64,000 nt of DNA, from NCBI GenBank assembly GCA_963082875.1, contig OY720102.1, positions 12,560,990-12,624,989 on the forward strand, in the 5' to 3' direction. This stretch comes from Corella eumyota. Taxonomy: Eukaryota > Chordata > Ascidiacea > Phlebobranchia > Corellidae. Positions 22,901 to 37,900 of this stretch are shown in pieces (positions within the stretch are counted from its first letter, which is position 1; each line of letters opens with the position of its first letter). Both the position numbers and the translations under genes were made by a program. The notes beneath the pieces are model-generated. The model worked only from the letters and a program-made list of their open reading frames with translations, searched no databases and was not told where the DNA came from.

Positions 22901-25900
22901 ACAAAATGAAGGTAAGTTTAAATCTTGTTTATAATATGGAAGTGTTTTTGGTATATGTTTATCTTTGATATAAGTAGACTGACTTCACAGTCTAATCTTG
23001 CATCGAATGTAAATGTCTTTATTAGGTTTGGTAATTTTAATCTGCTTATGTATTAAGTAATAGCAAAAATGACTCATTTTTGCACCAACAAAATAACACT
23101 TTAAGATAGATGCAGTTGATATTAAACCTGAGACCTTAGGCAACAACACCTAATAATATAACCACTGGTATGACGTCATAAAGTCCTGTGTTTGATTCCT
23201 ACTGTTTCCATGTCAAAAAGTTTTTATATAAGATGCTACAAGCAATACTGTAACATATCAATTCAATGCATATATTTTACAATAACAATTTTTCTTTTGT
23301 ATATATCTTTATTGTTGATGTGGGAAGGTTGACTTTACAACCGAAACAGAGAGTAGCATCAGTTACTCCAACCTAGTCATGAGTTAATAGAGAAATACTA
23401 TTGCTTGTAATTGCCTAATAATTTATCTGCTAATTGCTTTTTTGGGGCCTAATAGAAATTTGTATTGTTCACACCGCCTTACTTAAGGGCGCCACAGCAT
23501 GGAAGCATTAGGGTTTGAACCAGGAATCTCATGTAGTGTAGAAAATGTTCTGACTACTACACCACGCTGCCAATCTTTTTTAAATAGAATAAAAATCACA
23601 AAATATAAAATATAACACAGATGTCACCAACAAAATTGCACTTTAAGATGGATTAAATTAAATTTTTATCTTTTATGCTTTTATAATAAATTTAAACAGC
23701 ACCTTGTTAAAATAACATTAAATTAAACACATATATATCATTCTGAACAATTATTATTTAAAGTTTAAACTGATTTTTCTTTAAGCCACTTTTACGTAAA
23801 ATTTATAAAATAATAAAATAATGCTCAAACGCTTTTATTAATATATGGTAAAGCAGTTGATTAATGGAGAATATTGAAATAACCAAAATATTGAAAAAGG
23901 CATTAGCATTAAGTTCATTCTTTTATCAATGTATTTTTATATATTTAGTATAATTTTTGTTTAATTATTTTGCAAAAAGTTTTAAAACTAATGCTATATT
24001 AATTTTTTTTTTTTTTTTTAAAAGGGGCTACTTCTTATGAAAATGTACATCCGAGATCTTCTGCCTCAAATCAGGTTTTGACCTTAATTTGCTTTTATAT
24101 TTTGTTTTATTTACGTTAATGAATAATGTTTAAATATTTTTATAGTATTAACGTCACTCAAAAACTTAATTACTTATAATTTTAAAATAATTAGTTTTAA
24201 GTGAAGCCAAGTTTTGTTTTAAAGGAACAACCTGAAGAATCACCAACTCCAGCAAAAAATGTAAAAAAGATATTTCAGAACCAAGAAAAATACAAAATGA
24301 GGGTAAATTTACGAAAAAAATTGTTGTTTAGCTTTTTTAAATAGAAGTTTTTATGCTAATGTTTTTATATTAAAACACGCTGAAAGTAACTTAGCGCATT
24401 TCTTTACCCCAAAATCATACGTTTTTACTTAACTTAAAGTTTATATAAAATATCAAAGAACCAACCAATTAAAACTCATTTAAAATTTATACTTTATATT
24501 ATAACATGGTCACCAAATCCTTTATAGTCCAAGTAACAGAACAATACCCCCTTCTAGATTAAAAATTTCCACTACTTTACTAACATAATCTTTTAATAAA
24601 CAAAAGCAATATGACACAAATCCCACATATATTTTATAGTCGACAATGAGAAGTTTCTTCATAAAATTTTTTTTTATTTAAAGTCAGAATTTATGGAAAA
24701 ACAACATTAAAGTTCATCACCTTAAAAATACATGCATGCTATGTTAAATATATTGTTAAACATATTTCAAGCAATTAACACTTTGGTCATTAAAGCGCAA
24801 GCAATCAAGGCATCTGCATTAAGTTTGTTTAATTTCTTTTGTTGTACTTAGAGCTTGATTTTAAAAATTAACGTCATATTAATTTAAGCATTTAAATTAT
24901 AGGTTTCACTTTTAGTGAAAATGTACAGCCGAGATCCTCTGCTTCAAATCAGGTTTTAACTTTAAATTTATTAATAAAATGTTGTTATATTTATGTTAGA
25001 GGATGGAGTTTAAAGATTGTTTAAATATTTAAACTTTGAATTTATAAAGTTAAATATTTTTAAATAATTAATTTTAATAATAAATTTAATTAACTTTTAA
25101 ATCATTTTTGTTTTAAAGGAACATTCTGGAAAGTCACATACTCCGGCGAAAACTTACAAAAAAGAGTTTCCAGTACCAAGAAGAAGACAGAATGAGCGTA
25201 AGTTTAAGCAATTATCCAAACAAATTTATTTTTATTGTATGAGCTTATACTTTGGCATCTTTAATATAACATAGCACTGTATTTTAACTTGATATTATTT
25301 ACATTAAAGGTTCCGCTTCAAATGAAAATGTACAGCTGAGATCATCTGCTTCAAAGGTTTTAACTTTAAAGACGTCAATAAAATGTTATTCTATGAACCT
25401 TGAAGGACCAAGATTAATATTGTTTATGGTATTTATTAAATTATATTTTTCAGTTAAGGAGAAAATCTATAGAAATACAAACTTTAGTTTCACATGAAGT
25501 TAATTCAGAACTAAGAAGAAGACAAAATGAAGGTAAATTTATAAAATAATCATAACTTTTATTTAACATTATCACGCATATGTCATGTTTAAAAATAAAT
25601 ATTTGGGACCGTAAGTTAGTTTAATATATTAAGATTTTAAGCAACAACACAAATTGATATTTACAGGAAAATATAATTAATAAAAAAAAGCTTCATGTTA
25701 TCTGTTCCAACATTAACAGAACCCTTTATATATTGTACTTAATATGTTAACTTTGTAAAAACTTTGCCCATCTGATAACATGGTTGTTAATTAATTAAGC
25801 ATGCTTAATAAAAATGCACAAAATCATGTCTAAACAATCCCGTTCAATCGTCGAATATTTAGTCTCAGCGATTGCAAGTTTTTGCTCGCAAAACTGACAG

Positions 25901-28900
25901 AAAAATGCTGCTCTTCATAAAGTAACATTGCACCTCATTCGTTTGTAGCACAAACGGTCAGGAGGTTTTAATATTAGTTTGCACATAAATTATGTGTTCT
26001 AGAAAGTTGACGATGGCTTGGCTTAAACACTAAAACAGTTTCTTTAGCACTCCTGCATGATTTTTACTTAATTTGTTTGTACATTTGTCATCTAAAAAAA
26101 CTTTCAACATTTTCTAACCTCATTAGCATAGGCCTGGTACTTTGGACAAAGGTTGCATCTAAAATAAGCTTCCCAAATGGTGCCTTCAGGCATCACAAAG
26201 AGCTGGTTGTCTTGAAAATATATTTTATTTGCAATGGTACTTCCCAGTAACCATTTTATATCCAATTTCATTAAATATTTATCTTCATGAATTCTTGAAA
26301 TATTTTCTCCGCTGTCACCATAGGTTCAGGATCAAACATTGTCACTTTATTTAATTTTCTTAAGTTTATACAAGTCGGATTCGTTTCTTTCTTTTTTTAT
26401 GATCACTACTAGCATCTCAAATGGCCATTTAGATCTCTAAATTAAGCTCAAATCAGCTTTAATTTAAATCAAAACCCATTTAGTATTGAACAAGGTTTAG
26501 ACTGGATCCAAAATCAAATTTATTTTGCTCCACACAGTTCATTGTACCCCGTTATCACACTTTGTTGCTTTTAACTCTGGTAACTGTTCCTCAACAACAG
26601 GCTATTATAGTTCATTTTGTTTCTATATTGTCCTATGGCAGTGAAATGAGCCACGACACTTTGCCAATCATCTACTTTAAACTTTAAAAGCATCTTTTCT
26701 GTTTAGATATTTTAAATCATATTTACCTGCAATAATTTTGTTTTATTCATTGATGTCCAGTTTATAATCACTACTACCAACTTTCCTAACTACCTAAAAA
26801 CTTTGATTCAATAATTTATTAATGTAGGTAACAACACCAGAACCAATTCGTAAATTGTTGTTTTGTTTTGCAATCAAAGTATTTTTGTAGCGCATTCCTT
26901 ATGGCCTTTCTTGTTCCTAACTTCCAGCTCTGAAACAAAGTTCGTCCACATCTTCTTTTAAGATGTGCATTGGCCCCCGCACCTTTCTTTCATACAGCTG
27001 CTCAAACGATAAAACCCGGTAAACTCTTGCAGCACCTCTTGAAATGCAAAAGGTAATGTGTAAAATTTAACGATGCCATTTGTTTGACTTCTACAACAAA
27101 GTTGCTTTAGCATGGACTTTACCGAACCATTAAATCTCTCCACAAGGTTATGGCTCATGGAATGATAAGGATTCTGTTTCTTCATGCATTTCGAAAAAAC
27201 TTTGGTTTCCATGTCACTTAATAACTCTTTAGGTATGTCAAGTCTACACTACGTATTTACTAAAGCTTCAGGAACTCTTTCTGTGGATTTTAATCAACAA
27301 CTCTCCTGAGTACCATGTTGCTTAATCTTCAAGTGTCAAGATGTACTTGTGTTCCTTGTAACTAGAAGGGTGTATCAGCCCTATTAAGTCTAGTGTTGCA
27401 ATTTTAAACAGAATTTCAAATAAAGAAACACTTGCTGCCACAAATTGTTTTTTACTCTAAGGTTTAAAACCCCTTTTCAAGTTTTTTGGTTTAAACTGCT
27501 CCGAACTCTTATTGGTTTTGGGTTTTGCTTGTCGCACTTTTTTCTGATCTCTATCTTCAGTTAAGTTGTTTTGCTTTAGGAGCACACTCTTCAAATGCTT
27601 ATAATTTACAGCGCCTTGGGCCATAAAGAATAACAATGAAAGAACAAGAATAATACTGGTTATTATATATGGTTGCTAGTCAAACCATACTCCAGTTTAT
27701 GCGACCTAGCAATTCATACTCGAAACAACAAGAATTTAAAAAATTTTTTTGCGGGAGTTTTTCACCTTGCAAACTTGTCTCGCAGGCTGCTGTATCAACG
27801 AGCGATTCTACTCAAGTTATTTGTGAATATCTTGTGTCACTAAATATTATCTATGCCTATTTTTCAACAAATAAATATTGGATATATGCATTATTAAATG
27901 TGTTATATAGAGTGATAAATTATTGTGTTGTTGACATCTTTTTTTATCAGTTGACTTATTTTTTAAAGTTATTGTTACACAGCAATTAACTTTTATGGTT
28001 GCCAGCTTACGCTATTTGTTACATAGTAATAGTGACATAATTACCTCCCTGCTATGCTGACAAAAAAATCAGCACTACTAAAAAAAGAGTAATGCATTTA
28101 AGAAAAAATCGGCTTCAAGTATTTATCATCGGTTTGTTTGTGTATGGTAGTGGTCCAAACACTTTCTTACCATACACCAGATCCTGGGTTCGATTCCCGG
28201 TGATCTTATGCTGTAGCGCTCTTATCCAAAAAAAAGTAAATGTAAATATTTATGATTGCTTTTATGACATTTATTACCTGTTATATAATTCCATTATAGC
28301 ATTATTAGTTAGGTTTTACAATTTATTATTTAAAAAAATATTAAAAAAATATATTTTTGCATTAATATATGTACTGTTGACAATAAATATTTTATCAAAT
28401 ATAAAAAACAAATAATAATTTGAGACTTTATTATTTTAGATAATTCTTTATGTGAACAACTTTCCACAAAGTGTTTTGAGCAAGCTAGAAGTTTTGCCAA
28501 TGAATTTTGCTCTCCTGTCCAGTTAGACAAACAATTAGAATTTGTTGAGTTAGAACTTGCTGAATATTCTTCCACTGATATTAAAGATTTAGATTCAGTT
28601 GATCACTTTCATACCAGAAAAGAACAATTTGAAAGAATGTCCAAGTTAACTGAACCTGACTATCACCCTGGCACAAAGATTAAGGTGAATGAGGTATTTG
28701 AATTAGCAAAAAGAAATGCTAAAGCAGCAGCTGAACGAAAATTCAATAAAACGACAAAAAATGAAGCAAGACGACTTGAATTAGACAAAAAAAAAAGAGA
28801 CTTTACTAAAATACATTCTAAAGTCGTGGCACTTGTTGGGCACGCAGGGACTGGTAAATCAACTTTTATTAAAATTCTGATTCAGGAAATTTTTTCTGAA

Positions 28901-31900
28901 AATAGCAACTTTCTTCAGAATATAAAATTTATATTCAGCATTATTTTGCGATCAGTTGATTTTAATTTTCGTAGGGAAATGTCGATTTTCAGGTTTCTTG
29001 TTGCAAATTCATCTATAGATTGGAATCAACCAGAGTCTACTGATGTAGAATCATTAAATTGTATTAAAAACAGTTCTGACACTATCCTCATCTTTGATGG
29101 ACTGGATGAGGCTGATAGTACTACCTTAGGGAAAGCACCCAAAAACTTGGTATCTACAAATGGCTCTGCTGAAGATTTTCTAAAAAACATTTTTAATGGA
29201 AAGTTATTTCCCAATGCTTATAAGTTTATTACTTCTCGACCAAGGCAAATGTATGAGTAGCATCCTTCTTGCAGACCTATCTTAGTGTTAAAACTACTTG
29301 GTTTCAATAAGGAAGCACAAGAAAACATTTGCGTGCAAATATGTGGGGAAAATTCATCTAAAGTCTTAACCTACTTACAAGATCATCCAGATATTGATGC
29401 TTACAATTATGTTCCTGTCAACTGTATCCTATCCATGCACTGCATCAATCAAGCAATTTTGTCTGGTTCAGAGGTTAATCTAAAAACTATGACAAATGTT
29501 ATGCTTGCTTCTTTAAAGCATTATATGAGATCGGATCATTTTCCTGACAACACAGACATTCTTGAGAACGAATTTAAAAGTCTAGCTTATCTTGCCTGGA
29601 ATGGGTTTAGGCAAAAAAAAATTTGTTTTAATCAAAAAGACATTAAAAAGGCTGGAATTACTGAAAAAATGCTTAAAACTTTTCTTGACACTTTTGTTTA
29701 TGAATCTTCAAACATGAAAGTCAAGATATTAGAAGGAGACAAACGAAGCAACTTTAGTCATCTCACCTGGCAAGAACTGTTTGCTGCCATGTATTTATTC
29801 TTATGGGCAAGTCTGGATGAATTTCAAAAATGTGTTCCACAGTTTTCCACTAGTCGGTGGGAAGTAGTCACAAAATTTCTGTTTGGGTTTTACAGTTCCA
29901 AGGATTTGTCTGAATTTCAATCTGGTTCTTTAACAGCTTATGATGAGAAACGAGCTGTTCTAGAAACATATGCTAAAGATTTGTGTAAAAATGATGATTT
30001 TTCATTAACTATTACTGAACTTAGCAGTTATTTGTATGAATCCAACGATGATGACCTCAACCAGTCTGTTCTAAGTCTTCTACCTGATCATTTATACCTT
30101 GAGTTTAAGGAAACGATGTTGCCGAGTGACTACATCCATTTTGGCTACTTGTTTGAACAACTGACCAAACCTCTTTCTTTAAAGATGTGGTTTGGAATAG
30201 GAGTAGGTGACCATTCTCAACTGCTTAGTATCTTCAAAGGTTTAAAAGTAAAGGTAAGCAAAAACATTATCGTTATTTTTTGATTTTGGTGCAAATGACA
30301 TATCTCAACTGCCTAGTATCTGTAAAGGTTTAGTGAAGGTAAGCGAAAATATTATTGTTATTTTGAATATGATGCCCAGGTTTAATTTAAACAGGAAATT
30401 TATTTACTAAAGTAGATAAAATCACCAAAATTTATAGATTTGTATTCAATATTATTTTAATAATTCTGTAGTTATAATAAAACTTTTTGTTTGAATTAGT
30501 AATTTGCAATTTTGTAAAAAGTAAAATGATAACAATGCTCATATTGTTTAACAATGGTCCATTGTTGAGATACAATTCCCCATTTTGTACTTTCCCCAAA
30601 TTACTGTATTCAATAAATAAAAGTTTTAATAAATTTTTGAAAGCAAAACTTAACATTCTTTACCTGAATACAAAATAAATTTAGAATAATAAATAAAAAA
30701 TAATGTAAAAACTCAAACTTTTAGTATTTAGTATGCCTACTTAAAGCGGGCAGCTTTATGTTACTATAAAGGTAGGTTACAAAACTACTGGGGTTAAATT
30801 AACAAGAGGGTTTAAATGTATAAAATTACATCCTTAATTTTTTTTTTGTATTGATTAACACAGTCGATAGCAACAAACATTTTAGGTTTACGTAACAAGT
30901 CTTATTATTTACAAGTATAACAAAGAAAACAGAAATCGATGTTAACTTTAAATTTGCTTCACATAAAAAAAACTCTCATAAAATATTGATCCAAACAAAG
31001 CTTAAAATAATTTGTTTCATAAACTAAAACATTGGGTTAAAATAATATTTACCCCCATATTATTGCTGGGGTTTTTATTATTACCCCTAAATATTTTTGT
31101 ACTCACTGGGTTAATTGCAAAGTATTGTTATATAAATATCTGGGCTTAAATTACTTACAGTTATCAAAACTAAATTTTGAATTTATTTAAACTGGCTTTA
31201 AATAAGAATTAAAATGTTGGTAATTATTATTTTAATTCAAAATGCTAATAATTACTATTTTATAAAGAATATATTTTTTAAAACTTTTTCTTAGGTAATT
31301 AAATTGATGTAATCTTTAAATTAAGTAAAATATAAATTTTGTTTTAGATAAAGTTGGACTTATCAGAGGACAGAATTGGGGATGAAACTGCAACATTACT
31401 GGGTGAGGTTATTGACAAATTTGAGGAACTTGATATTAAGAATTGTCACATCACAGAAGTTGGTGGATTGGCCATTGCTAGAGGTTGTTTAAAACTAACG
31501 AATACTGTGAGTATTTTACTTTATTGCTTGGTATTTTTGAAGTTATTTATTTAAACAAGAACTAGATTTAAATAACATTTATTATTAAAATTACTTTATG
31601 TAAAAACAAAACTTTTTTATTTAGTTTATAAAAATATAAACACAAACTTATTTTCAATTTTATAATAAGAAGTAAAAACGGTCACGATGTCCATTAACTT
31701 TAACAATGGGTCATTATTACGTTACAATTTATTGTATTATATTTAAATAAAATTATTTTTTGTATTTTTTTAGGAAAAAATTGCTTTATTAACTTTTGGA
31801 GAATTTTAAACTTAAAATAAACAAAAATAATTAAATTCAACAATTAATACATTATTTTTAGTGACATTCAACAAATTTAGTTTTAAACATTTAAATATTT

Positions 31901-34900
31901 TGGCTTATTTATTAAAAATCGATTTATAAATTAACAGTAAAATTTTATTAAAACAATAAGTGTGGAGTTAGTAAAGTCGAGTTAACTTAATCTCCGATTA
32001 ACTTTTTATTTTTTAGTTGTTGTTAAAGTCGAGTTTTTTATTTTTTAGTTGTTGTTAAAGTCGAACTTGTGATATTTGTCGAAAAACTGGTTTAAACCGG
32101 TTTGAAATCGCTATAGCGAATCAAAACAGCAAACGACAATTTTTGTTGATTTTCGCTGAAACCAAGGACGCTTTGTTCACTTTTTTGCACGAGATTTAAG
32201 TTTTTGTAAATAATAAGGCTAAACATGATTTTGAAGGGTTTTAGTAATAATTTAACATTTAATTTTCTTTATTAATGTACGCTATAGAAACTTTTTTTAC
32301 AAATTGTTCTTAAATATTGTCAATAGGAATAAACGATTGTTAAGTAATTTTTTATTAAAATGGATACTTTGGAAATCATTGAAATAACAAATACAAAATA
32401 CAAAATTCCTAAAAAAAAGATTAAAAGATATCACAAATCCCTGGAAAAATATACAGAAAGAGAAATAGTCCAGCGTTACAGATTTAATAAAAATAGCATT
32501 TTACAACTTTATAACATTACTAAAAAAGATTTAAGTTTAAAAATTAGAAGCCATGGTGTTTCAGCATTGTTGCAGCTTTTGGTAACTCTTAGGTTTTTTG
32601 CAACAGTGAATTTGCAATGCAGTGATGGAAACTTAGTTGGGGTACATAGATGCACAGTGTGCCTTATCGTACATTGGATTTCTAAGTGTATAGCTTTGCG
32701 CAAACACTTATTTGTAACATTTTCTTATGGATTGGCTCTGCAAACATGCATGGAGGATTTTGGGCAAGTTTCAGGGTTTCCCAATGTAGTTGGAGCAATA
32801 GATGGCACACATATCCCTATTGTTTCACCTGGTGGTGATTCTCCTAAGGTGTTCAGAAACAGAAAAGGATTTTTTTGTTAATGTTCAGGCCATCTGTGAT
32901 ACTCCCCGAGTATTTACCAACATTGTTGTGCGTTGGCCAGGATCGACTTATGACTCCCGAATTTTTGAAAATTCCAGAATACGTGACCATTTTAAAGATT
33001 GATTTGTGTCTGGTCTGTTGTTAGGTGACAATGGTTACCCCTGTAAAAAATATTTAATTACTCCTTTACTTCATCCCTTAACATTACCACGAAAAAATAC
33101 AATAAAGCTCACATAAAAACAAGATCAAGAATTGCACAGTTTTTTGGCATTTTCAAACAAAGGTTTCAGGCCCTAACAATTCCACTTCGGACACATCTGG
33201 ACAATTTAATAATTAAAATAGTTGCAATTATGTGTCTTCATAATTTTGCACTAAAACAAGGCAAGAGAAACTGGCACCTTATGATGCTGAAATCCCAGTT
33301 ATTGAAACAAATGGAGGAGCTGGTCATTCATTGGCTGGGTGAGCTGTGCAAGACCAAATAATAAATAACTACTTTCAGTAATATTTAAATTTAAGAAGAA
33401 ATTTTTACGTTAATATAGTTAAACTGCATAAAAATTATTGTTTATGTGTTTTATGTAATCTTTTTGTAGCTAGAAATAAAATGGATAATAAAATTAGAAC
33501 TCTTAACTACGATCAAAGCGAAGGAGAACTGTTGGAATTGGTAAAATCTTATCCAGTTATAACTTCAATATTAACAAATTCTTCTACCACAACTGCAAAA
33601 AAAATGTTTGGGTTGATTTAACAAAAAAACTTAATTTAATCAATATATGATGCAATGGAACACCAGAAAATTTACAAAATTTATACAAAAATATTAAAAA
33701 GAAAGCCAAATCAGCTAATACAGAACAAAAAAGAGAATTTAGAAAAACAGGAGGTGGCCACCACCTAATCCCATTAGCTCTTTTACACAGAAAGTCATTT
33801 GTGAGTAACAATTATATTTTTATGATAAACTAAATAACACACAACGATAAATTTACTACAAACCTGCAAAACTTTGTTTTAAATAATAGCTTTAATTCCC
33901 AATGAAATCAATTCACTGCATAACAGTTTTGATGATGATGCCTTGCTGATTCTTGATCTTACTGGTAGCACCCCAGTCATGATCAAATTGTTACTGAATG
34001 TTCTTCAAATGGAGAAATTTTTATAGCATGTAAAGAATAACCAGGTTAAATTTTATGTTGTGAATATTATTACCAATGAAGAGTTCTAGTTTAAAAAAGG
34101 AGTTACAAATATTTAATTTTAAATTATGTTGTAAAAAAGGTAATACCAGTCTGTTCATAGATGTTGTAGTACAAGATTCACCTGAGAAAAAAAAAATAGT
34201 GTCAATCAAGTACTAAGTAAGTCAATGCAAAAAAATAAATATAGTTGTTACTTTTAAGTTTATTAATATTTGTAATAAAATTATTTAAAATAATTTTAAA
34301 GAAAAAAAAGTCTTTAGAAAGAAAAAGCGATTCTGGTGATGTAAGGGAGGCAAAAATGTACTAACCAAAAAGTTACTAATAAAGGACCAAGAAATGAAAC
34401 GTAAAGAACACGATTTAAAAATGAAAGAACTTGAAATAAAAATAGAGCAAACAAAAAATTTAAAAAATTACCGAGCAGCATGTTTAAACAACTTTTATGA
34501 AATTTAATAGTTTGCATATTTATTTATTGTATTATTTATATTTTTGAATTTTGTTACTCAAAAAAATAGGTATCAATAAAATTTAAATAAAAGGGTTTAC
34601 TTTCCACTTCGCATGAATATAATAACAAAGCTTTACTAGATTGAAAATATGATACCCTGTCCAAAATAGGTATTTACCGAGAGCAAAATGCTTAAAACCA
34701 TCATCGCGCATTTCCTTGTTTAGCCAAGCCAGGGTGGACGGTTTTTAACTTCAACGACATAAAAGTATTCTCTAAACTTTGTGACCTGCCCATTGTTAGG
34801 GATTGACAGGATGTTTGTAGTTTCTAATTTCAACAACTACAATAAAGGTTAAATATATTGCCCTTGTGACAACTTAATAAATTATTACTTAAATAGTTAA

Positions 34901-37900
34901 TTATAAATCTTTTAACTAAATTTATTTGGCAGAGCCCATATAAAACTTAGGTTGTAATTGACTATACACATTATATATGCATTTAACAGGAAACAAAAAA
35001 TAGGTAAAATACCTTACAATGATATGTCCGGTACATCACTGTCGATTTACAAACTGACTAAAGCCATTACAACCAGTACTAACTTACTAATTAAACAACT
35101 TTGCTTTGCTGTTATATTGTTTTCCATAAGCTACCTATGAATTACCTATTGACTCTGTCCAAACGATCACAACAACTTTTAGGCCAATCTAGTTTTACTG
35201 TTAGACTATTGCCGTAATTTTTTTTTGATAAAGTAGCTAATTAATTTTAAGTTAATCTGAGTTTAAACTACCTTAGTTTGCGGGTTAACTTTTTAGCAAT
35301 TTAACTCGAGTTTATTTCGCAATTATCGTTAACTCGACTTTAATTACTCCACCCTAAGTGTGATAATAAGTAAATTTTAAGTTTGAATATTTCAGATAAA
35401 TAACAAGTTATTAAAAATTAAATATTGTTCATTTTTGTGTTACTTCAAAATTTTAGTTATTATTATTTTTATAAAGTATTTTGTTAAACAGTTTTTATCT
35501 CAGTTATTTTAATTCAAGTAACCTTTAATTAAATAAAATATAAATTTTGTTTTAGATAAAGTTGAACTTATCATTTAACAAAATCGGTGATGGAACTGCA
35601 ACATTACTGGGTAAGGTTATTGACAAGTTTAAGGAACTTAATATTAGTTGGTGTCACATCACCGAAGTTGGTGGATTGGCCATTGCTAGAGGTTGTTCAA
35701 AACTAACGAATACTGTGAGTATATTACTTTATTGCTTGGTATTTAAAGATTATTTATTTAAACAAGCACTAGATTTAAATAACATTTAATATTAAAATTA
35801 CTTTATGTAACAACAAAACTTTTTTATTTAGTTTATAGAAATATAAACACAATTTTATTTTCAATTTTATAACAAGAAGTAAAAACGGTCACAATGCCCA
35901 TTAACTTTAACAATGGGTCATTATTAAGTTACAATTTATTGTATTATATTTAAATAAAATTATTTTGGTATTTTTCCTATTTTGAAATAATTAAAAATTA
36001 ATAAAATGTTTTTTATTAAATTTCTGGTATAATTTAAGAGTATTGATAAATTTAGTCATTAATATTATTTTTAATTTATGTTAATTAGTAGTTTAAGTTA
36101 TTTTATTTAAACTTAAAGTTTAACTTCACTTACTAAAATTAACTACAACAATTAAATTTACTGATTCAATAATTATCGGATTAATAGTTGTTTTAAATTA
36201 ATTATTTGAATTAGAGTAATTTTTAAATTAAGTAAAATATAAATTTTGTTTTAGATAAAGTTGAACATTTAAAATTAAAATTGATTTGTTTAAACAAAAC
36301 TTTAATTTTTATTAAATTTATAATTTTGTAAAAAAAGTTAAACAGTCACAATGCCCATTAACATTAACAATGCTCCATTGTTAAGTTACAATCCATTGTA
36401 CTAATGTTTGCTAAAATAAGTTTTAGTATTTTTCCAGAATCAAATTATTTGAAAATTAAAAGTTTTAAAAATTAATAAATGCAACATGTAACCTAACCAC
36501 AAGAACAATTTAAATCTTTAGAAAATGTTTAAATTTAACAATTATTATTTTTTGAAGTTATATCAAACAAATTTAATTTTAAACATTTAAAACATTTTTT
36601 TAGTGACATTAAACAAATTTAGTTTTAAACATTTAAATATTTTGGCTCATTTATTAAAAAACGATTTATAAATTAACAGTAAAATTTTATTAAAACAATA
36701 AGGGTGGAGTTATTAAAGTCGAGTTAACTTAATCCCTGATTAACTTTTTATTTTTTTTGTGTTATTAAAGTTGAGTTAAACTAGGATTAACTAATCCTAG
36801 TTTAACTTGTGATATTTGTCGAAAAACTGGTTTAAACCGGTTTGAAATCGCTATAGCGAATCAAAACAGCGAACGACAATTTTTGTTGATTTTCGCTGTA
36901 ACCAAGGATGTTTTGTTCACTTTTTTGCACGAGATTTAAGTTTTTGTAAATAATAAGGCTAAACATGATTTTGAAGGGTTTTAGTAATAATTAAACATTT
37001 AAATTTCTTTATTAAGTTAGACTTAGTTAAGATAAGTTACTGTTAGTAAACAAAAAACAGAACTTCAGCCTATTTAGGCTTAAGATTACTATCATAAAAA
37101 AAATGAATGCTATAGAAACTTTTTTTACAAATTGTTCTTAAATATTGTCAATAGGAATAAACGATTGTTAAGTAATTTTTTATTAAAATGGATACTTTGG
37201 AAATTGTTGAAATAACAAATACAAAATACGAAATTCCAAAAAAACGATTAAAAGATATCACAAATCTCTGGAAAAATATACAGAAAGAGAAATAGTCCAG
37301 CGTTACAGATTTAATAAAAATAGCATTGTACAACTTTATAACATTACTGAAAAAGATTTAAGTTTAAAAATTAGAAGCCATGGTGTTTCAGCATTGTTGC
37401 AGCTTTTGATAACCCTTAGGTTTTATGCAACAGAAAATTTGCAACGTAGTGATGGGGACTTAGTTGGGGTACATAGATGCACGGTGTGCCTTATCGTACA
37501 TTGGATTTCTAAGTGAATAGCTTCACGCAAACATTTATTTGTAACTTTTCCTAGTGGATTGGCTCTGCAAACATGCATGGATGATTTTGGGCAAGTTTCA
37601 GGGTTTCCCAACGTAGTTGGAGCAATAGATGGCACACATATCCCCATTGTTTCACCTGGTGGTGATTCTCCTAAGGTGTTCAGAAACAAAAAAGGATTTT
37701 TTTTAGTTAATGTTTAGGCCATCTGTGATACTCATCGAGTATTTACCAACATTGTTGTGCGTTGGCCAGGATCGACTTATCACTCCCGAATTTTTGAAAA
37801 TTCAAGAATTCGTGACCATTTTGAAGATTGATTTGTGTCTGGTCTGTTGTTAGGTGACAATGGTTACCCCTGTAAAAAATATTTAATTACTCTATTACTT

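Larger units (their letters stand above)
31960..35354 (+). mobile_element. PIF/Harbinger element H1
   Basis: A 3,395-bp element flanked by TAA. Inverted ends: GTGTGGAGTTAGTAAAGTCG at the left and the inverse of GGGTGGAGTAATTAAAGTCG at the right. It encodes the usual two Harbinger proteins, a DDE transposase (32360-33352) and a Myb/SANT-like protein (33481-34026), both broken. The flanks on both sides match those of H2 and H3, so the copies share one insertion event and spread with the LRR exons. Confidence 0.9.

Noticed and set aside
27669-27989. 106-residue plus-strand frame
   Set aside because: AT-rich intron sequence with no domain, no splice logic and no conservation within the window.
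37423-37689. Minus-strand frames over Harbinger transposases (also 42281-42547, 38404-38676, 43262-43534)
   Set aside because: They are antisense to the DDE transposase and Myb-like regions and show no domain of their own.
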